This document shows, piece after piece, positions 1 to 8,062 of a DNA stretch of 64,000 bases. Within the stretch, counting starts at the first letter, position 1, and each line of letters starts with the position of its first letter. The position numbers and the translations under genes were made by a program. The notes beneath the pieces were generated by a model. It had not been told where the DNA came from, made no database searches, and saw only the letters and a list, made by a program, of their open reading frames with translations. Source of the stretch: Streptomyces sp. JJ66 (lineage in GTDB: Bacteria; Actinomycetota; Actinomycetes; Streptomycetales; Streptomycetaceae); contig NZ_JAEVFI010000009.1 of the NCBI RefSeq assembly GCF_019303495.1, positions 1-64,000 of the forward strand. The letters are read 5' to 3'.

Positions 1-462
1 GGGCGGCAGCGGGGCCGCCGGTTCCGGCGGCAGCGACCGGGCAGGCGGCGCGGGCGCCGTGCCAGCGGGCGCCGTCCCAGCGGGCGCCGTGGGCCGCCCG
101 ATGGCCGGTACAGCGGACTGGGCGGCGGCGGCAGCTGCGGCACCAGCGGTGGGAGCGGCGGGCGGCCGGGAGGCAGGCGGTGCCGGGGCGGCCTGCGCCG
201 GGTGCGGGGCGGGCGCGGGTGCGGTACGCGCGGGGGGCACGGGGTGCGGCGTCCGGCCCGCACCGCCGGACGCGGGCGTGCCGGGGGCCGGGGCGTCGCC
301 GCGCTGCGGCAGGACCCTGCGGGCAGGCCCCACGGCGCGCGGCTGGCCGGCGGGGGGCGGGGGCGTGGCCGGGCGGGGCGGGGCGGCAGGCCGGGGCGGG
401 GTGAAGGGGTGTCGGGGCAGCGTGGGCGGCGGTGCGCCCGCCGGGTCCGCCTCAGTGCTCAC
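1..462 (-). CDS. Partial Pro/Ala-rich protein, N-terminal part
   Basis: The minus strand is open from a GTG at 462 to the left edge: 154 codons without a stop and with high GC at third positions. A GAGGGGG ribosome site lies just upstream of the GTG. The visible part is almost entirely Pro, Ala, Gly and Arg, begins MSTEADPAGAPPPTLPRHPF, and includes a short APAGT tandem repeat near codon 135. Such low-complexity N-termini often precede a membrane or kinase domain in Streptomyces, but no folded domain is visible here, so no function is assigned. It is divergent from the deaminase gene. The opposite strand is also open in places, which is common in such GC-rich sequence. Confidence 0.55.
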   Translation of the reverse strand, partial: MSTEADPAGAPPPTLPRHPFTPPRPAAPPRPATPPPPAGQPRAVGPARRVLPQRGDAPAPGTPASGGAGRTPHPVPPARTAPAPAPHPAQAAPAPPASRPPAAPTAGAAAAAAAQSAVPAIGRPTAPAGTAPAGTAPAPPARSLPPEPAAPLPP

Positions 463-646
463 CGGCACCCCCTCGCGCTCGAAGCCGCCGCCACGGAACG
501 GGCCGGCCGTTGTCGGCGGCCGTCCGCGGTGGTGCGCACGGAGCCGTCAGTCCAGATGTGGGCGCCACTCTACGGGGGCTGCCGGTGGGTGCGGCAACCC
601 GCTCCGGGGGGTGACCGGGCGCACCTCGCTCTGGCAAGCTGCCCTG

Positions 647-1861
647 GTGCTCCCCGCGTTCACTCACCCCACAGCAGACCGGGCCCGCTACGACCGGGCC
701 ACCGCACACCTGGACGCTCCGCTGGCGGTGTGCGACCTGGCGGCTTTCGACGCGAACGCCGCTGACCTGGCGGCACGGGCGGGCGGCAAGCCCATCCGCG
801 TCGCCAGCAAGTCGGTGCGCTGCCGCGCGCTGCTGGAGCGGGCGCTCGCCCACGACGGCTTTCGCGGGGTGATGGCGTTCACCCTGGCCGAGGCGCTGTG
901 GCTGGCCCGCTGCGGCGTGCGCGACGTGCTGGTGGGTTACCCGTCGGTGGACCGCGACGCGTACGCCGAGCTGGCGGCCGACCCGAAGCTGGCGGCGGCG
1001 GTGACGATCATGATCGACGACCCGGCCCAGCTCGCCTGGATCGACGCGGCCCGGGCGGGCGGCGTCGAGGAGATCCGGGTCTGTCTGGAGCTGGACACCG
1101 CGCTGCGCCTGCTGGGCGGGCGGCTGCGGTTCGGCGCGCGGCGTTCGCCCCTGCACTCCCCCGGGCAACTGGCCGACGTGGCCCGCACGGTGCTGCGCCG
1201 CCCGGGGTTCGCGCTGGTGGGGGTGATGGCGTACGAGGGCCACGTCGCCGGGGTGGGCGACCGGGTGCCGGGGCGGCCGCTGCGCTCGGGCGCCGTCCGG
1301 CTGATGCAGCGGGCCGCGCGGGCGGAGCTGGCCGAGCGGCGGGCGGTGGCCGTGCGGGCGGTCCGGTCGGTGGCGCCCGGCCTGGAGTTCGTCAACGGCG
1401 GTGGCACCGGCAGCGTGCAGCACACGGCCGCTGAGGACGCGGTCACTGAGATAGCGGCCGGTTCGGGGCTGCTCATGCCACGGCTGTTCGACCACTACAC
1501 CTCCTTCCGGGGACGGCCCGCCTCGCTGTTCGCGCTGCCGGTGGTGCGCCGGCCGGGGTTCGGCGTGGTGACGGTGCTCGGTGGCGGCTACCCGGCGTCG
1601 GGAGTCGCCGGGGCGGACCGGCTGCCGGTGCCGTGGCTGCCCGAGGGCCTGCGCTACGACCCGGCCGAGGGGCCCGGCGAGGTGCAGACGCCGCTGCTGG
1701 GCCCGCCCGCCGACGACCTGCTCGTGGGTGACAAGGTGTGGTTCCGGCACGCCAAGGCCGGGGAGCTGTGCGAACGTTTCGAGAGCGTGCACCTGATAGC
1801 GGACGACCACGTGGTCGGTACCGTCCCGACGTACCGTGGGGAGGGCCACGCCTTCCTGTGA
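647..1861 (+). CDS. PLP-dependent amino acid deaminase/aldolase (alanine racemase N-domain fold)
   Basis: Predicted 404-aa enzyme of the D-threonine aldolase / D-serine dehydratase-like family, cytoplasmic. The N-terminal alanine-racemase-type barrel carries the PLP lysine motif GKPIRVASKSVR around residues 45-56. The C-terminal part has the beta-domain with the HxxxxGELCERF pattern typical of the family. The frame is open far upstream to 59, but the upstream translation is low-complexity Gly/Ala/Arg opposite another gene. GTG 647 is preferred because the product then begins directly before the conserved THPTADRARYDRATAHLDAP stretch; GTG 611 is the alternative. No clear ribosome site is seen, so a leaderless transcript is possible. 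Substrate is not known; deamination or aldol cleavage of a hydroxy-amino acid is the family expectation. Confidence 0.85.
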   Translation: MLPAFTHPTADRARYDRATAHLDAPLAVCDLAAFDANAADLAARAGGKPIRVASKSVRCRALLERALAHDGFRGVMAFTLAEALWLARCGVRDVLVGYPSVDRDAYAELAADPKLAAAVTIMIDDPAQLAWIDAARAGGVEEIRVCLELDTALRLLGGRLRFGARRSPLHSPGQLADVARTVLRRPGFALVGVMAYEGHVAGVGDRVPGRPLRSGAVRLMQRAARAELAERRAVAVRAVRSVAPGLEFVNGGGTGSVQHTAAEDAVTEIAAGSGLLMPRLFDHYTSFRGRPASLFALPVVRRPGFGVVTVLGGGYPASGVAGADRLPVPWLPEGLRYDPAEGPGEVQTPLLGPPADDLLVGDKVWFRHAKAGELCERFESVHLIADDHVVGTVPTYRGEGHAFL

Positions 1862-1897
1862 CCGTGGCCCTCCCCGCGTCCCGGCGCCCCAGGGGCG

Positions 1898-2623
1898 TCA
1901 GGGCGAGACGGCCTCCTCGACCTCCGCGAACGTCTCCGGGTCCACCAGGCCGGTGTCCTCCAGGACTTCCATGTGGTCCAGCACGGTCTGGTTGGCCTGC
2001 CGGGAGTGGCGGCGGATGAGATCGTTCTGTGTGGCGGCGCGCACCTCGCCGATGGTGGCGAAGATCTTGCCGTGCGAGGCGCGCAGCACGTTGGCGAACA
2101 GCTTGTCGAACTCCGCGCCCTTGGCCGCGCGCAGGTCCTCCACCCACTGCTGCTGTTCCGCCGTCGCCTCGTCGGGGATCTCGACGCCGAGGAGCTTCGC
2201 GTCCTCGCGGACGAGCTGGTCCAGCTTGGCGTGGCCGTCGATGAGGTGGTGCCCGGCACGCTTGACGGCCTCGCTGGAGGCGTTGGTCTGGGCGAGGCGG
2301 CCGGCCGGGATCTCCCACAGCCCGGCCTGTCGGACGGCGACGAGGAACTGGCGGTCCACGTCGGTGACCGTGCCGATGTCTCCCACGGCTTCGGCGTCCT
2401 GCGTGCCCTCCGCGTCCTGGTGCGCGTCTGAGCCGTCGTGCAGTCCTCCGGCGGGTACGGCCGCCGGGTCGCTGCCGGGCGCGCTGGTGACATCGGCCCG
2501 GCTGCTGCCGTTCTGCAGGGCCAGCACTCCCACGGCAACGGCGATCAGGACGATCGCGACGACGCTGACCACGCCGAGCCTCGTCGGTATTGCGGTGCGT
2601 ACCGCACGTCGGTTGGGTCGCAT
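1898..2623 (-). CDS. DUF4142 domain protein, membrane anchored
   Basis: A 241-aa protein with a basic N-terminus, one hydrophobic segment at about residues 17-37 (VVSVVAIVLIAVAVGVLAL), a short acidic linker and a helical DUF4142 (ferritin-like four-helix) domain from about residue 90. Typical features are the HHLIDGHAKLDQLV helix and a late LDHMEVLEDTGLVDPE segment. It is probably an extracytoplasmic protein held by its N-terminal helix. ATG 2623 is chosen over the longer frame because AAGGAGGAACG precedes it. Function of the family is unknown; some members are stress-linked. It converges with the deaminase gene and lies 36 bp from its stop. Confidence 0.85.
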   Translation of the reverse strand: MRPNRRAVRTAIPTRLGVVSVVAIVLIAVAVGVLALQNGSSRADVTSAPGSDPAAVPAGGLHDGSDAHQDAEGTQDAEAVGDIGTVTDVDRQFLVAVRQAGLWEIPAGRLAQTNASSEAVKRAGHHLIDGHAKLDQLVREDAKLLGVEIPDEATAEQQQWVEDLRAAKGAEFDKLFANVLRASHGKIFATIGEVRAATQNDLIRRHSRQANQTVLDHMEVLEDTGLVDPETFAEVEEAVSP

Positions 2624-2791
2624 CGTTCCTCCTTCGTCACACGTACCCCCCGGCACGAGCGGCAGCTTGCCGAACGGGGCGGCGGCGGTGGGGAAGTTGC
2701 GCACAAACGCACGACGACCGTCCCGGCGCGGCGCCGATGGGGTACGGTCACGCGCGGCGGGACGGCCTCAGGCGGCCCGGCTGCGCCGGTG

Positions 2792-3583
2792 CTACAACGG
2801 GGTGACGTAGGCGCCCGCGATGCCGCCGTCCACCAGGAACTCGGCGGCGTTGACGAAGGAGGCGTCGTCGCTGGCGAGGAACGCCACGGCCGCCGCGATC
2901 TCGGCCGGTTCGGCGAACCGGCCCACCGGCACGTGCACCAGACGGCGCTGGGCCCGCTCGGGGTCCTTGGCGAACAGTTCCTTCAGCAGCGGAGTGTTGA
3001 CCGGCCCGGGGCACAGCGCGTTGACGCGGATGCCCTCACGGGCGAACTGCACGCCCAGCTCGCGGGACATCGCCAGCACCCCGCCCTTGGAGGCGGTGTA
3101 GCTGATCTGCGAGGTGGCCGCGCCCAGCTTGGCGACGAAGGACGCGGTGTTGATGATCGAGCCGCGCCGCTGCTCGCGCATGTAGGGGATGACGTGCTGG
3201 CAGCACAGGTAGACGGAGGTCAGGTTGACGTCCTGGACGCGGCGCCAGGCGTCCAGGGAGGTGTCCAGGATGGAGTCGTCGTCGGGCGGTGAGATGCCCG
3301 CGTTGTTGAACGCGACGTCCACCGAGCCGTAGGTGGCGTGCGCGGTGGCGAACAGCGCGGCGACCTGCCCGGGGTCGGTGACGTCGGTGGCGACGAACAG
3401 GCCGCCGGTCTCCTCGGCCGCGGCCTTGCCGCGGTCGGCGTCCACGTCGGCGCAGACCACCCGCGCGCCCTCGGCGGCGAGACGGCGCGCGGCGGCCAGG
3501 CCGATGCCGCTGCCCGCTCCGGTGACGACGGCGGTACGGCCCACCAGACGGCGGCAGACGGGCGCCTGGGCTGCTTCGGTCAC
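2792..3583 (-). CDS. Short-chain dehydrogenase/reductase (SDR)
   Basis: A 263-aa classical SDR. It has the TGAGSGIG cofactor motif near residue 20, NNAG, a Ser catalytic position in the NTAS segment and YTASK (Tyr-Lys pair). A Rossmann acidic residue (CADVDAD) after beta-2 suggests NAD preference. GTG 3583 is preceded by AGGAG and overlaps the upstream aldehyde dehydrogenase stop by 4 bp, so the two are translationally coupled. With the glutamine-synthetase-like gene it forms a three-gene operon. It probably oxidises or reduces an intermediate in the gamma-glutamylated amine pathway; the exact substrate cannot be read from sequence. Confidence 0.9.
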   Translation of the reverse strand: MTEAAQAPVCRRLVGRTAVVTGAGSGIGLAAARRLAAEGARVVCADVDADRGKAAAEETGGLFVATDVTDPGQVAALFATAHATYGSVDVAFNNAGISPPDDDSILDTSLDAWRRVQDVNLTSVYLCCQHVIPYMREQRRGSIINTASFVAKLGAATSQISYTASKGGVLAMSRELGVQFAREGIRVNALCPGPVNTPLLKELFAKDPERAQRRLVHVPVGRFAEPAEIAAAVAFLASDDASFVNAAEFLVDGGIAGAYVTPL

Positions 3584-5061
3584 GGCTGCTCCTGGGGGTG
3601 CTCGGGGTCCTGGGTGTCGAGGAAGACGTTCTTCGTCTCGGTGAAGGCGGCCAGCGCGCCGGGACCCAGCTCGCGGCCGAGGCCGGAGTGCTTGTAGCCG
3701 CCGAACGGCGTCCAGTAGCGCACGGACGCGTGGGAGTTGACGGAGAGGTTGCCGGCCGCGACGGACTGGGCCAGGCGCAGGGCACGGCCGGTGTCGCGGG
3801 TCCAGATCGAGCCGGACAGGCCGTAGGGCGTGGCGTTGGCGAGGCGGACGGCGTCGGCCTCGTCGGTGAAGGGCAGCACGACGGCGACGGGGCCGAACAC
3901 CTCTTCCACCGCCACCCGGTCCGCGGGCTCGCGCTCCAGCACGGTGGCCGGGTACCAGTAGCCCTTGCCCTTGGGGGCGGTGCCACGGATGGCGGCGGGC
4001 GCGTCCTCGGGCACGTAGCCGCGCACCCGCGTGCGCTGGGCGGCGGAGACCAGCGGACCCATGGCGGTGCCGGGGTCGGTGGGGTCGCCGCAGGTGAAGG
4101 CGTGCACGGCCGGCTCCAGCAGCTCCAGGAACCGGTCGTAGACCTGGCGCTGGACCAGGATGCGGCTGCGGGCGCAGCAGTCCTGTCCGGTGTTGTCGAG
4201 GAAGGAGCCGGGTGCGGCGGCGGCCGCGCGCTCGATGTCGGCGTCGGCGAAGACGATGTTGGGGCTCTTGCCGCCCAGTTCGAGCGTGACCGCCTTGATC
4301 TGGGCGGCGCAGCGGGCCATCACCTCGCGGCCGGTGGCGGTCGAGCCGGTGAAGACGACCTTGGCGACGCCCGGGTGGTCCACCAGCGCCCGCCCGGTAC
4401 CGGCTCCGGAGCCGGGCAGCACCTGGAACAGGCCCTCGGGCAGCCCGGCCGCCAGCGCGAGCCCGGCCAGGCGCAGCGCGGTCAGCGGGGTCGTCTCGGC
4501 GGGCTTGAGCAGGACGGCGTTGCCCGCGGCGAGCGCCGGTGCGGTGCCCCAGGCGGCGACGGGCATCGGGAAGTTCCACGGGGCGATGACGGCGACGGTG
4601 CCGAGCGGTTCGCGGAAGGTGAGGTTGACCCCGCCGGACACGGGGATCTGCTGCCCGGTCAGGCGTTCCACTCCCCCGGCGGCGTAGTCGAGCAGGTCGC
4701 GGACGTTTCCGGCCTCCCAGCGGGCGTTGCCCACGGGGTGCCCGGCCTCGGCGACCTCCAGCTGGGCGAGTTCTTCCCGGTGGGCGTCCACGGTGGTGGC
4801 GAAGCGGCGCAGCAGGCGGGCGCGGTCACCGGGGGCAAGGGCGGCCCAGCGGGCCTGCGCGGCGGCGGCGCGGCGGACGGCGGCATCGACGCCGGCGGCG
4901 CTGGTGGCGGGGACGGTGGTGATCAGCTCCTCGGTGGCGGGGTTGACCACCTGGTGCTCGGCGGGCGGTGCGCCGGTGTTGGGCGCGGCGTGCGGCGCGG
5001 GGCCGGGCGCGGTCGGCGGGGCGGCGGCGTGCGGCGCGGGTGCGGCGTGCGGGTCGGTCAC
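3580..5061 (-). CDS. NAD(P)-dependent aldehyde dehydrogenase
   Basis: A 493-aa aldehyde dehydrogenase with an Ala/Pro-rich N-terminal tail of about 35 residues. Core motifs are APWNFPM near 160, FTGSTATG near 237, the general-base Glu261 in LELGGKS and the nucleophile Cys295 in GQDC. Start GTG 5061 has GAGGA 8 nt upstream; an alternative GTG at 5076 overlaps the upstream stop but lacks a good ribosome site. Middle gene of the glnA4-ALDH-SDR operon. By context it would oxidise the aldehyde formed after gamma-glutamylation of an amine such as ethanolamine or a polyamine. That role is inferred from gene order, not shown. Confidence 0.93.
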   Translation of the reverse strand: MTDPHAAPAPHAAAPPTAPGPAPHAAPNTGAPPAEHQVVNPATEELITTVPATSAAGVDAAVRRAAAAQARWAALAPGDRARLLRRFATTVDAHREELAQLEVAEAGHPVGNARWEAGNVRDLLDYAAGGVERLTGQQIPVSGGVNLTFREPLGTVAVIAPWNFPMPVAAWGTAPALAAGNAVLLKPAETTPLTALRLAGLALAAGLPEGLFQVLPGSGAGTGRALVDHPGVAKVVFTGSTATGREVMARCAAQIKAVTLELGGKSPNIVFADADIERAAAAAPGSFLDNTGQDCCARSRILVQRQVYDRFLELLEPAVHAFTCGDPTDPGTAMGPLVSAAQRTRVRGYVPEDAPAAIRGTAPKGKGYWYPATVLEREPADRVAVEEVFGPVAVVLPFTDEADAVRLANATPYGLSGSIWTRDTGRALRLAQSVAAGNLSVNSHASVRYWTPFGGYKHSGLGRELGPGALAAFTETKNVFLDTQDPEHPQEQP

Positions 5062-5072
5062 GTGCGGCGTCC

Positions 5073-6440
5073 TCACATGCGCTCGAAGGAGCGGTAGCGC
5101 TCCCAGTCGGTGACGGCGGTGTCGTAGGCGTCCTGTTCGACGCGGGCCATGGTGCGGTAGTGCTCGACGACCTCGTCGCCGAACGCCGCGCGGGCCAGCG
5201 TGCTGTGCTCCCACAGCGCGGCGGCCTCGCGCAGGGTGGTGGGCACGTGCGGCGCGGCACCGGTGTAGGCGTTGCCGGTGCACGGCTCGGGCAGGTCGAG
5301 GCGTTCGTCCACACCGTGCAGCCCGGCGGCGATCATCCCGGCGACGGCGAGGTAGGGGTTGACGTCGCCGCCGGGGAGCCGGTTTTCCAGCCGGTGGCTT
5401 TTGCCGTGGCCGATGACGCGCAGCGCGCAGGTGCGGTTGTCCGGGCCCCAGGCGGCGGCGGTCGGGGCGAAGGAGCCGGGGCGGAAGCGCTTGTAGGAGT
5501 TGATGTTGGGGGCGTAGAGCAGGGTGAACTCGCGCAGCGCGGCGAGCTGTCCGGCCAGGAAGTGCCGCATGGTGGCGGACATGCCGTGCGGGCCCTGCCG
5601 GTCGGCGAGCACGGCGTGGCCGTCGGCGTCGCGCAGGGAGAGGTGGATGTGGCAGGAGTTGCCCTCGCGCTCGTCGTACTTGGCCATGAAGGTGAGCGCG
5701 TAACCCTCCTGGGCGGCGATCTCCTTGGCCGCGGTCTTGTACAGCGCGTGCTGGTCGCAGGTGGTGAGCGCGTCGGCATAGCGGAAGACGATCTCGTGCT
5801 GGCCGAGGTTGCACTCGCCCTTGGCGGACTCCACGGCCAGCCCGGCGGCGCCCAGCTCGTTGCGGATGCGGCGCAGCAGCGGCTCGATCCGGCCGGTGCC
5901 GAGCACCGAGTAGTCGGAGTTGTACTGGTTGGCCGGGGTCAGGCCCCGGTAGCCCTGGTCCCAGGCCCGCTCGTAGGTGTCGCGGAAGACCATGAACTCC
6001 AGCTCGGTGCCCGCCTGGGCGGACCAGCCGCGCTCAGCGAGCCGGTCGAGCTGACGCCGCAGGATCTGCCGCGGCGAGGCGACGACCGGGGAGCCGTCGT
6101 GCCAGGTCAGGTCGGCGGTGATCATCGCGGTCCCGGGGTGCCACGGGGTGCGGCGCAGGGTGTCGGCGTCGCCGGTGAGGACGAAGTCGCCGTAGCCGTG
6201 GTCCCAGGACGCCATGGCGTAGCCGTCCACGGTGTCCATCTCGACGTCCACGGCCAGCAGGTAGTTACAGCCCTCGGTGCCGTGGTGCAGAACCTCGTCC
6301 AGGAAGTAGCGCGCGGCGAACCGCTTGCCCTGGAGCCGGCCTTGCATGTCGGTGAAGGCGAGGACCACCGTGTCGATGTCCCCGGTATCGACGAGCCCGC
6401 GTAGTTCGCCGACGGAGAGCGGGGGTGTGCGGTCTGCCAC
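5073..6440 (-). CDS. glnA4: Glutamine-synthetase-like gamma-glutamyl-amine ligase (GlnA4 type)
   Basis: A 455-aa protein of the glutamine synthetase fold. It has metal and ATP motifs such as GTELEF, ESAKGECNLGQHE, the NSCHIHLSL segment and the ENRLPGGDVNPYL active-site region. It lacks the standard GlnA C-terminal adenylylation site. Members of this actinobacterial clade, including S. coelicolor GlnA4 (SCO1613), gamma-glutamylate ethanolamine rather than ammonia; this assignment rests on overall resemblance and on the adjacent aldehyde dehydrogenase, SDR and amidohydrolase. GTG 6440 is chosen because AGGAGG lies 7 nt upstream. First gene of the operon and divergent from the C26 gene over 81 bp, which must hold both promoters. 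Confidence 0.85.
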   Translation of the reverse strand: MADRTPPLSVGELRGLVDTGDIDTVVLAFTDMQGRLQGKRFAARYFLDEVLHHGTEGCNYLLAVDVEMDTVDGYAMASWDHGYGDFVLTGDADTLRRTPWHPGTAMITADLTWHDGSPVVASPRQILRRQLDRLAERGWSAQAGTELEFMVFRDTYERAWDQGYRGLTPANQYNSDYSVLGTGRIEPLLRRIRNELGAAGLAVESAKGECNLGQHEIVFRYADALTTCDQHALYKTAAKEIAAQEGYALTFMAKYDEREGNSCHIHLSLRDADGHAVLADRQGPHGMSATMRHFLAGQLAALREFTLLYAPNINSYKRFRPGSFAPTAAAWGPDNRTCALRVIGHGKSHRLENRLPGGDVNPYLAVAGMIAAGLHGVDERLDLPEPCTGNAYTGAAPHVPTTLREAAALWEHSTLARAAFGDEVVEHYRTMARVEQDAYDTAVTDWERYRSFERM

Positions 6441-6521
6441 GTGCGGACCTCCTGTCGGTGCCATCAAGAGCCATAAGGTAGAACACACCCAGCACCAGCA
6501 CGCCGCGTTCGGAGGTTCCCG

Positions 6522-7301
6522 GTGACCGTCCCGCTCGTCGGTGTCAGCACCTACCTGGAGGATGCCGCCCGCTGGGGCGTGTGGGAGCTGCCCGCCGCGC
6601 TGCTGCCCGCCGCCTACCACCGGCTCGTCCAACGCGCCGGGGGCCTGGCCGCGCTCCTGCCGCCGGACGCCACCCCCGGGGCGGCGGCTGCCGTGGTGGG
6701 CCGGCTGGACGCGCTGGTCATCGCGGGCGGCCCGGACGTGGACCCGGCCCGCTACGGCGCCGGGCGCGACCCGCGCACCGGCCCGCCCGCCGCCGCGCGG
6801 GACGCCTGGGAGCTGGCGCTGCTCGACGCCGCCCTGGCCGCCGGGGTACCGGTGCTGGGTGTGTGCCGGGGCATGCAGCTGCTCAACGTCGCCCGCGGCG
6901 GCACGCTCGCGCAGCACCTTGACGGCCACAGCGGCCCGCCCGGCGTGTTCGCCGCGCACCGGGTGACGCCGGTCGCGGGCACGCTGCTGGGCGGCCTGCT
7001 GGGTGGCCCGGTGGACGTGCCCACCTACCACCACCAGGCGGTGGACGCGCTGGGCGAGGGCCTCATCGTGTCCGCGCACGCTGTGGACGGCACCGTGGAG
7101 GCCATCGAGGCACGGGACGGCTTCGTGCTCGGCGTGCAGTGGCACCCGGAGGCGGGCACCGACGTCCGCGTGCTGCGGGCGCTGGTGCGGGCGGCCGCCG
7201 ACCGGGCTCAGGCGCGGCCCGGACTCCTGGGGGCCGCCGCCAGCGCCGCGCCCAGCACGGCGGGAGCCTCGGTCAGCGAGGGGCCGTACCAGGTGAGGTG
7301 A
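6522..7301 (+). CDS. Gamma-glutamyl-amine hydrolase, peptidase C26 family (PuuD-like)
   Basis: A 259-aa class-I glutamine amidotransferase-like hydrolase with the full triad: nucleophile Cys115 in GVCRGMQ, His208 and Glu210 in QWHPE. GTG 6522 is preceded by GGAGG. PuuD-type enzymes release gamma-glutamate from gamma-glutamyl-GABA or related products, which fits its place divergent from the GlnA4-like operon: ligase first, oxidations next, hydrolysis last. After the HPE motif the protein has about 50 extra residues. The last 94 bp overlap the end of the convergent BtuF-like gene. Confidence 0.88.
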   Translation: MTVPLVGVSTYLEDAARWGVWELPAALLPAAYHRLVQRAGGLAALLPPDATPGAAAAVVGRLDALVIAGGPDVDPARYGAGRDPRTGPPAAARDAWELALLDAALAAGVPVLGVCRGMQLLNVARGGTLAQHLDGHSGPPGVFAAHRVTPVAGTLLGGLLGGPVDVPTYHHQAVDALGEGLIVSAHAVDGTVEAIEARDGFVLGVQWHPEAGTDVRVLRALVRAAADRAQARPGLLGAAASAAPSTAGASVSEGPYQVR

Positions 7302-7954
7302 CGCCCGCTCACCAGTGCGGCGGGCAGGCCGGGAAAGCTCTCCGGGCCGTCGTCCGCCCCGAACGCGTACGGCTCGTCGGGCAGCACGACCAGCTCGGCG
7401 CCGACGGCGTTGAGTTCGGCCAGCGGCACCCGCGGGTAGCGCTCGGCGTGTCCGGCGTAGGCGTGCGACACGCCGAGCCGGGCCAGCACGTCACCGGCGA
7501 AGGTGTCCCGGCCCAGCACCATCCACGGCCGCCGCCAGACCGGCACCACGGCCCGCACGGGCGGGTGCGGCACCGTCACATCCCGCCACGCCGCCTCGGC
7601 CTGCGCCAGCCAGGCCACACGCCGCACCCCGCACGCCGCGTCCAGCACCCGCGCCAGCTCGGTGAACGCCTGCGGCAGCGTACGGATCTCGGTGACCAGC
7701 ACCCGCAACCCGGCCGCGCGCAGTGCCGCGAGGTCGGCGGGCCGGTTCTCCTCCTCGTTGGCTACCACCACGTCCGGCGCCAGCGCGGCGACGCGGGCGG
7801 TGTCCGGGTTCTTGGTGCCGCCGACGCGCACGACCTCCAGCCCGGCCGGGTGGCTGCACCAGTCGGTCGCGCCGACCAGCACGTCCGGCGCGGTGACCGC
7901 GACGGCCTCGGTCAGCGACGGCACCAGCGACACGACCCGGCGAACGCCACCCAT
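7208..7954 (-). CDS. BtuF-like helical-backbone metal/cobalamin receptor
   Basis: A 248-aa protein of the periplasmic-binding-like type III family (SLVPSLTEAV start, LxPDVVVANEEENR, later LGRDTFAGDVLARLG). It has no signal peptide or lipobox, so it is likely cytoplasmic, unlike true BtuF. No transporter genes adjoin it. ATG 7954 is supported by a -10-like TAGGGT at 7962-7967 exactly 7 nt upstream, which suggests a leaderless transcript. A longer in-frame N-terminus through 21-bp repeats is possible but less likely. Its 3' end overlaps the C26 gene on the other strand by 94 bp. Ligand unknown; cobalamin or a metal chelate by family. Confidence 0.82.
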   Translation of the reverse strand: MGGVRRVVSLVPSLTEAVAVTAPDVLVGATDWCSHPAGLEVVRVGGTKNPDTARVAALAPDVVVANEEENRPADLAALRAAGLRVLVTEIRTLPQAFTELARVLDAACGVRRVAWLAQAEAAWRDVTVPHPPVRAVVPVWRRPWMVLGRDTFAGDVLARLGVSHAYAGHAERYPRVPLAELNAVGAELVVLPDEPYAFGADDGPESFPGLPAALVSGRHLTWYGPSLTEAPAVLGAALAAAPRSPGRA

Positions 7955-8017
7955 GGCCGCCACCCTATCCCCGCCGGAAGCCACCGCATCCCCACCGGAA
8001 GCCACCGCGTCCCGCCG
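7955..8017. repeat. Three imperfect 21-bp tandem repeats in a divergent promoter region
   Basis: On the minus strand three 21-bp units run GGACGCGGTGGCTTCCGGT-type, GGGGATGCGGTGGCTTCCGG and a diverged GGGGATAGGGTGGCGGCC. The core CCGGAAGCCACCGC (plus strand) is exact at 7974-7987 and 7995-8008. The third unit contains the likely -10 TAGGGT of the BtuF-like gene, so the promoter seems to sit within the repeat array. The region lies between divergent genes. Confidence 0.6.
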
Positions 8018-8062
8018 CAAGCGCGGCGCGCCGCTGTCGGAGGTCTGCGGCATCATCAGGGG

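Noticed and set aside
452-1849. Long minus-strand frame (465 codons) opposite the deaminase
   Set aside because: Antisense shadow; the plus strand shows clear family motifs and the product here is Arg/His/Pro-rich without a domain.
2792-4579. One 595-aa dehydrogenase fusion
   Set aside because: Upstream half is out of frame with the aldehyde dehydrogenase; two coupled genes with a GTGA overlap explain it.
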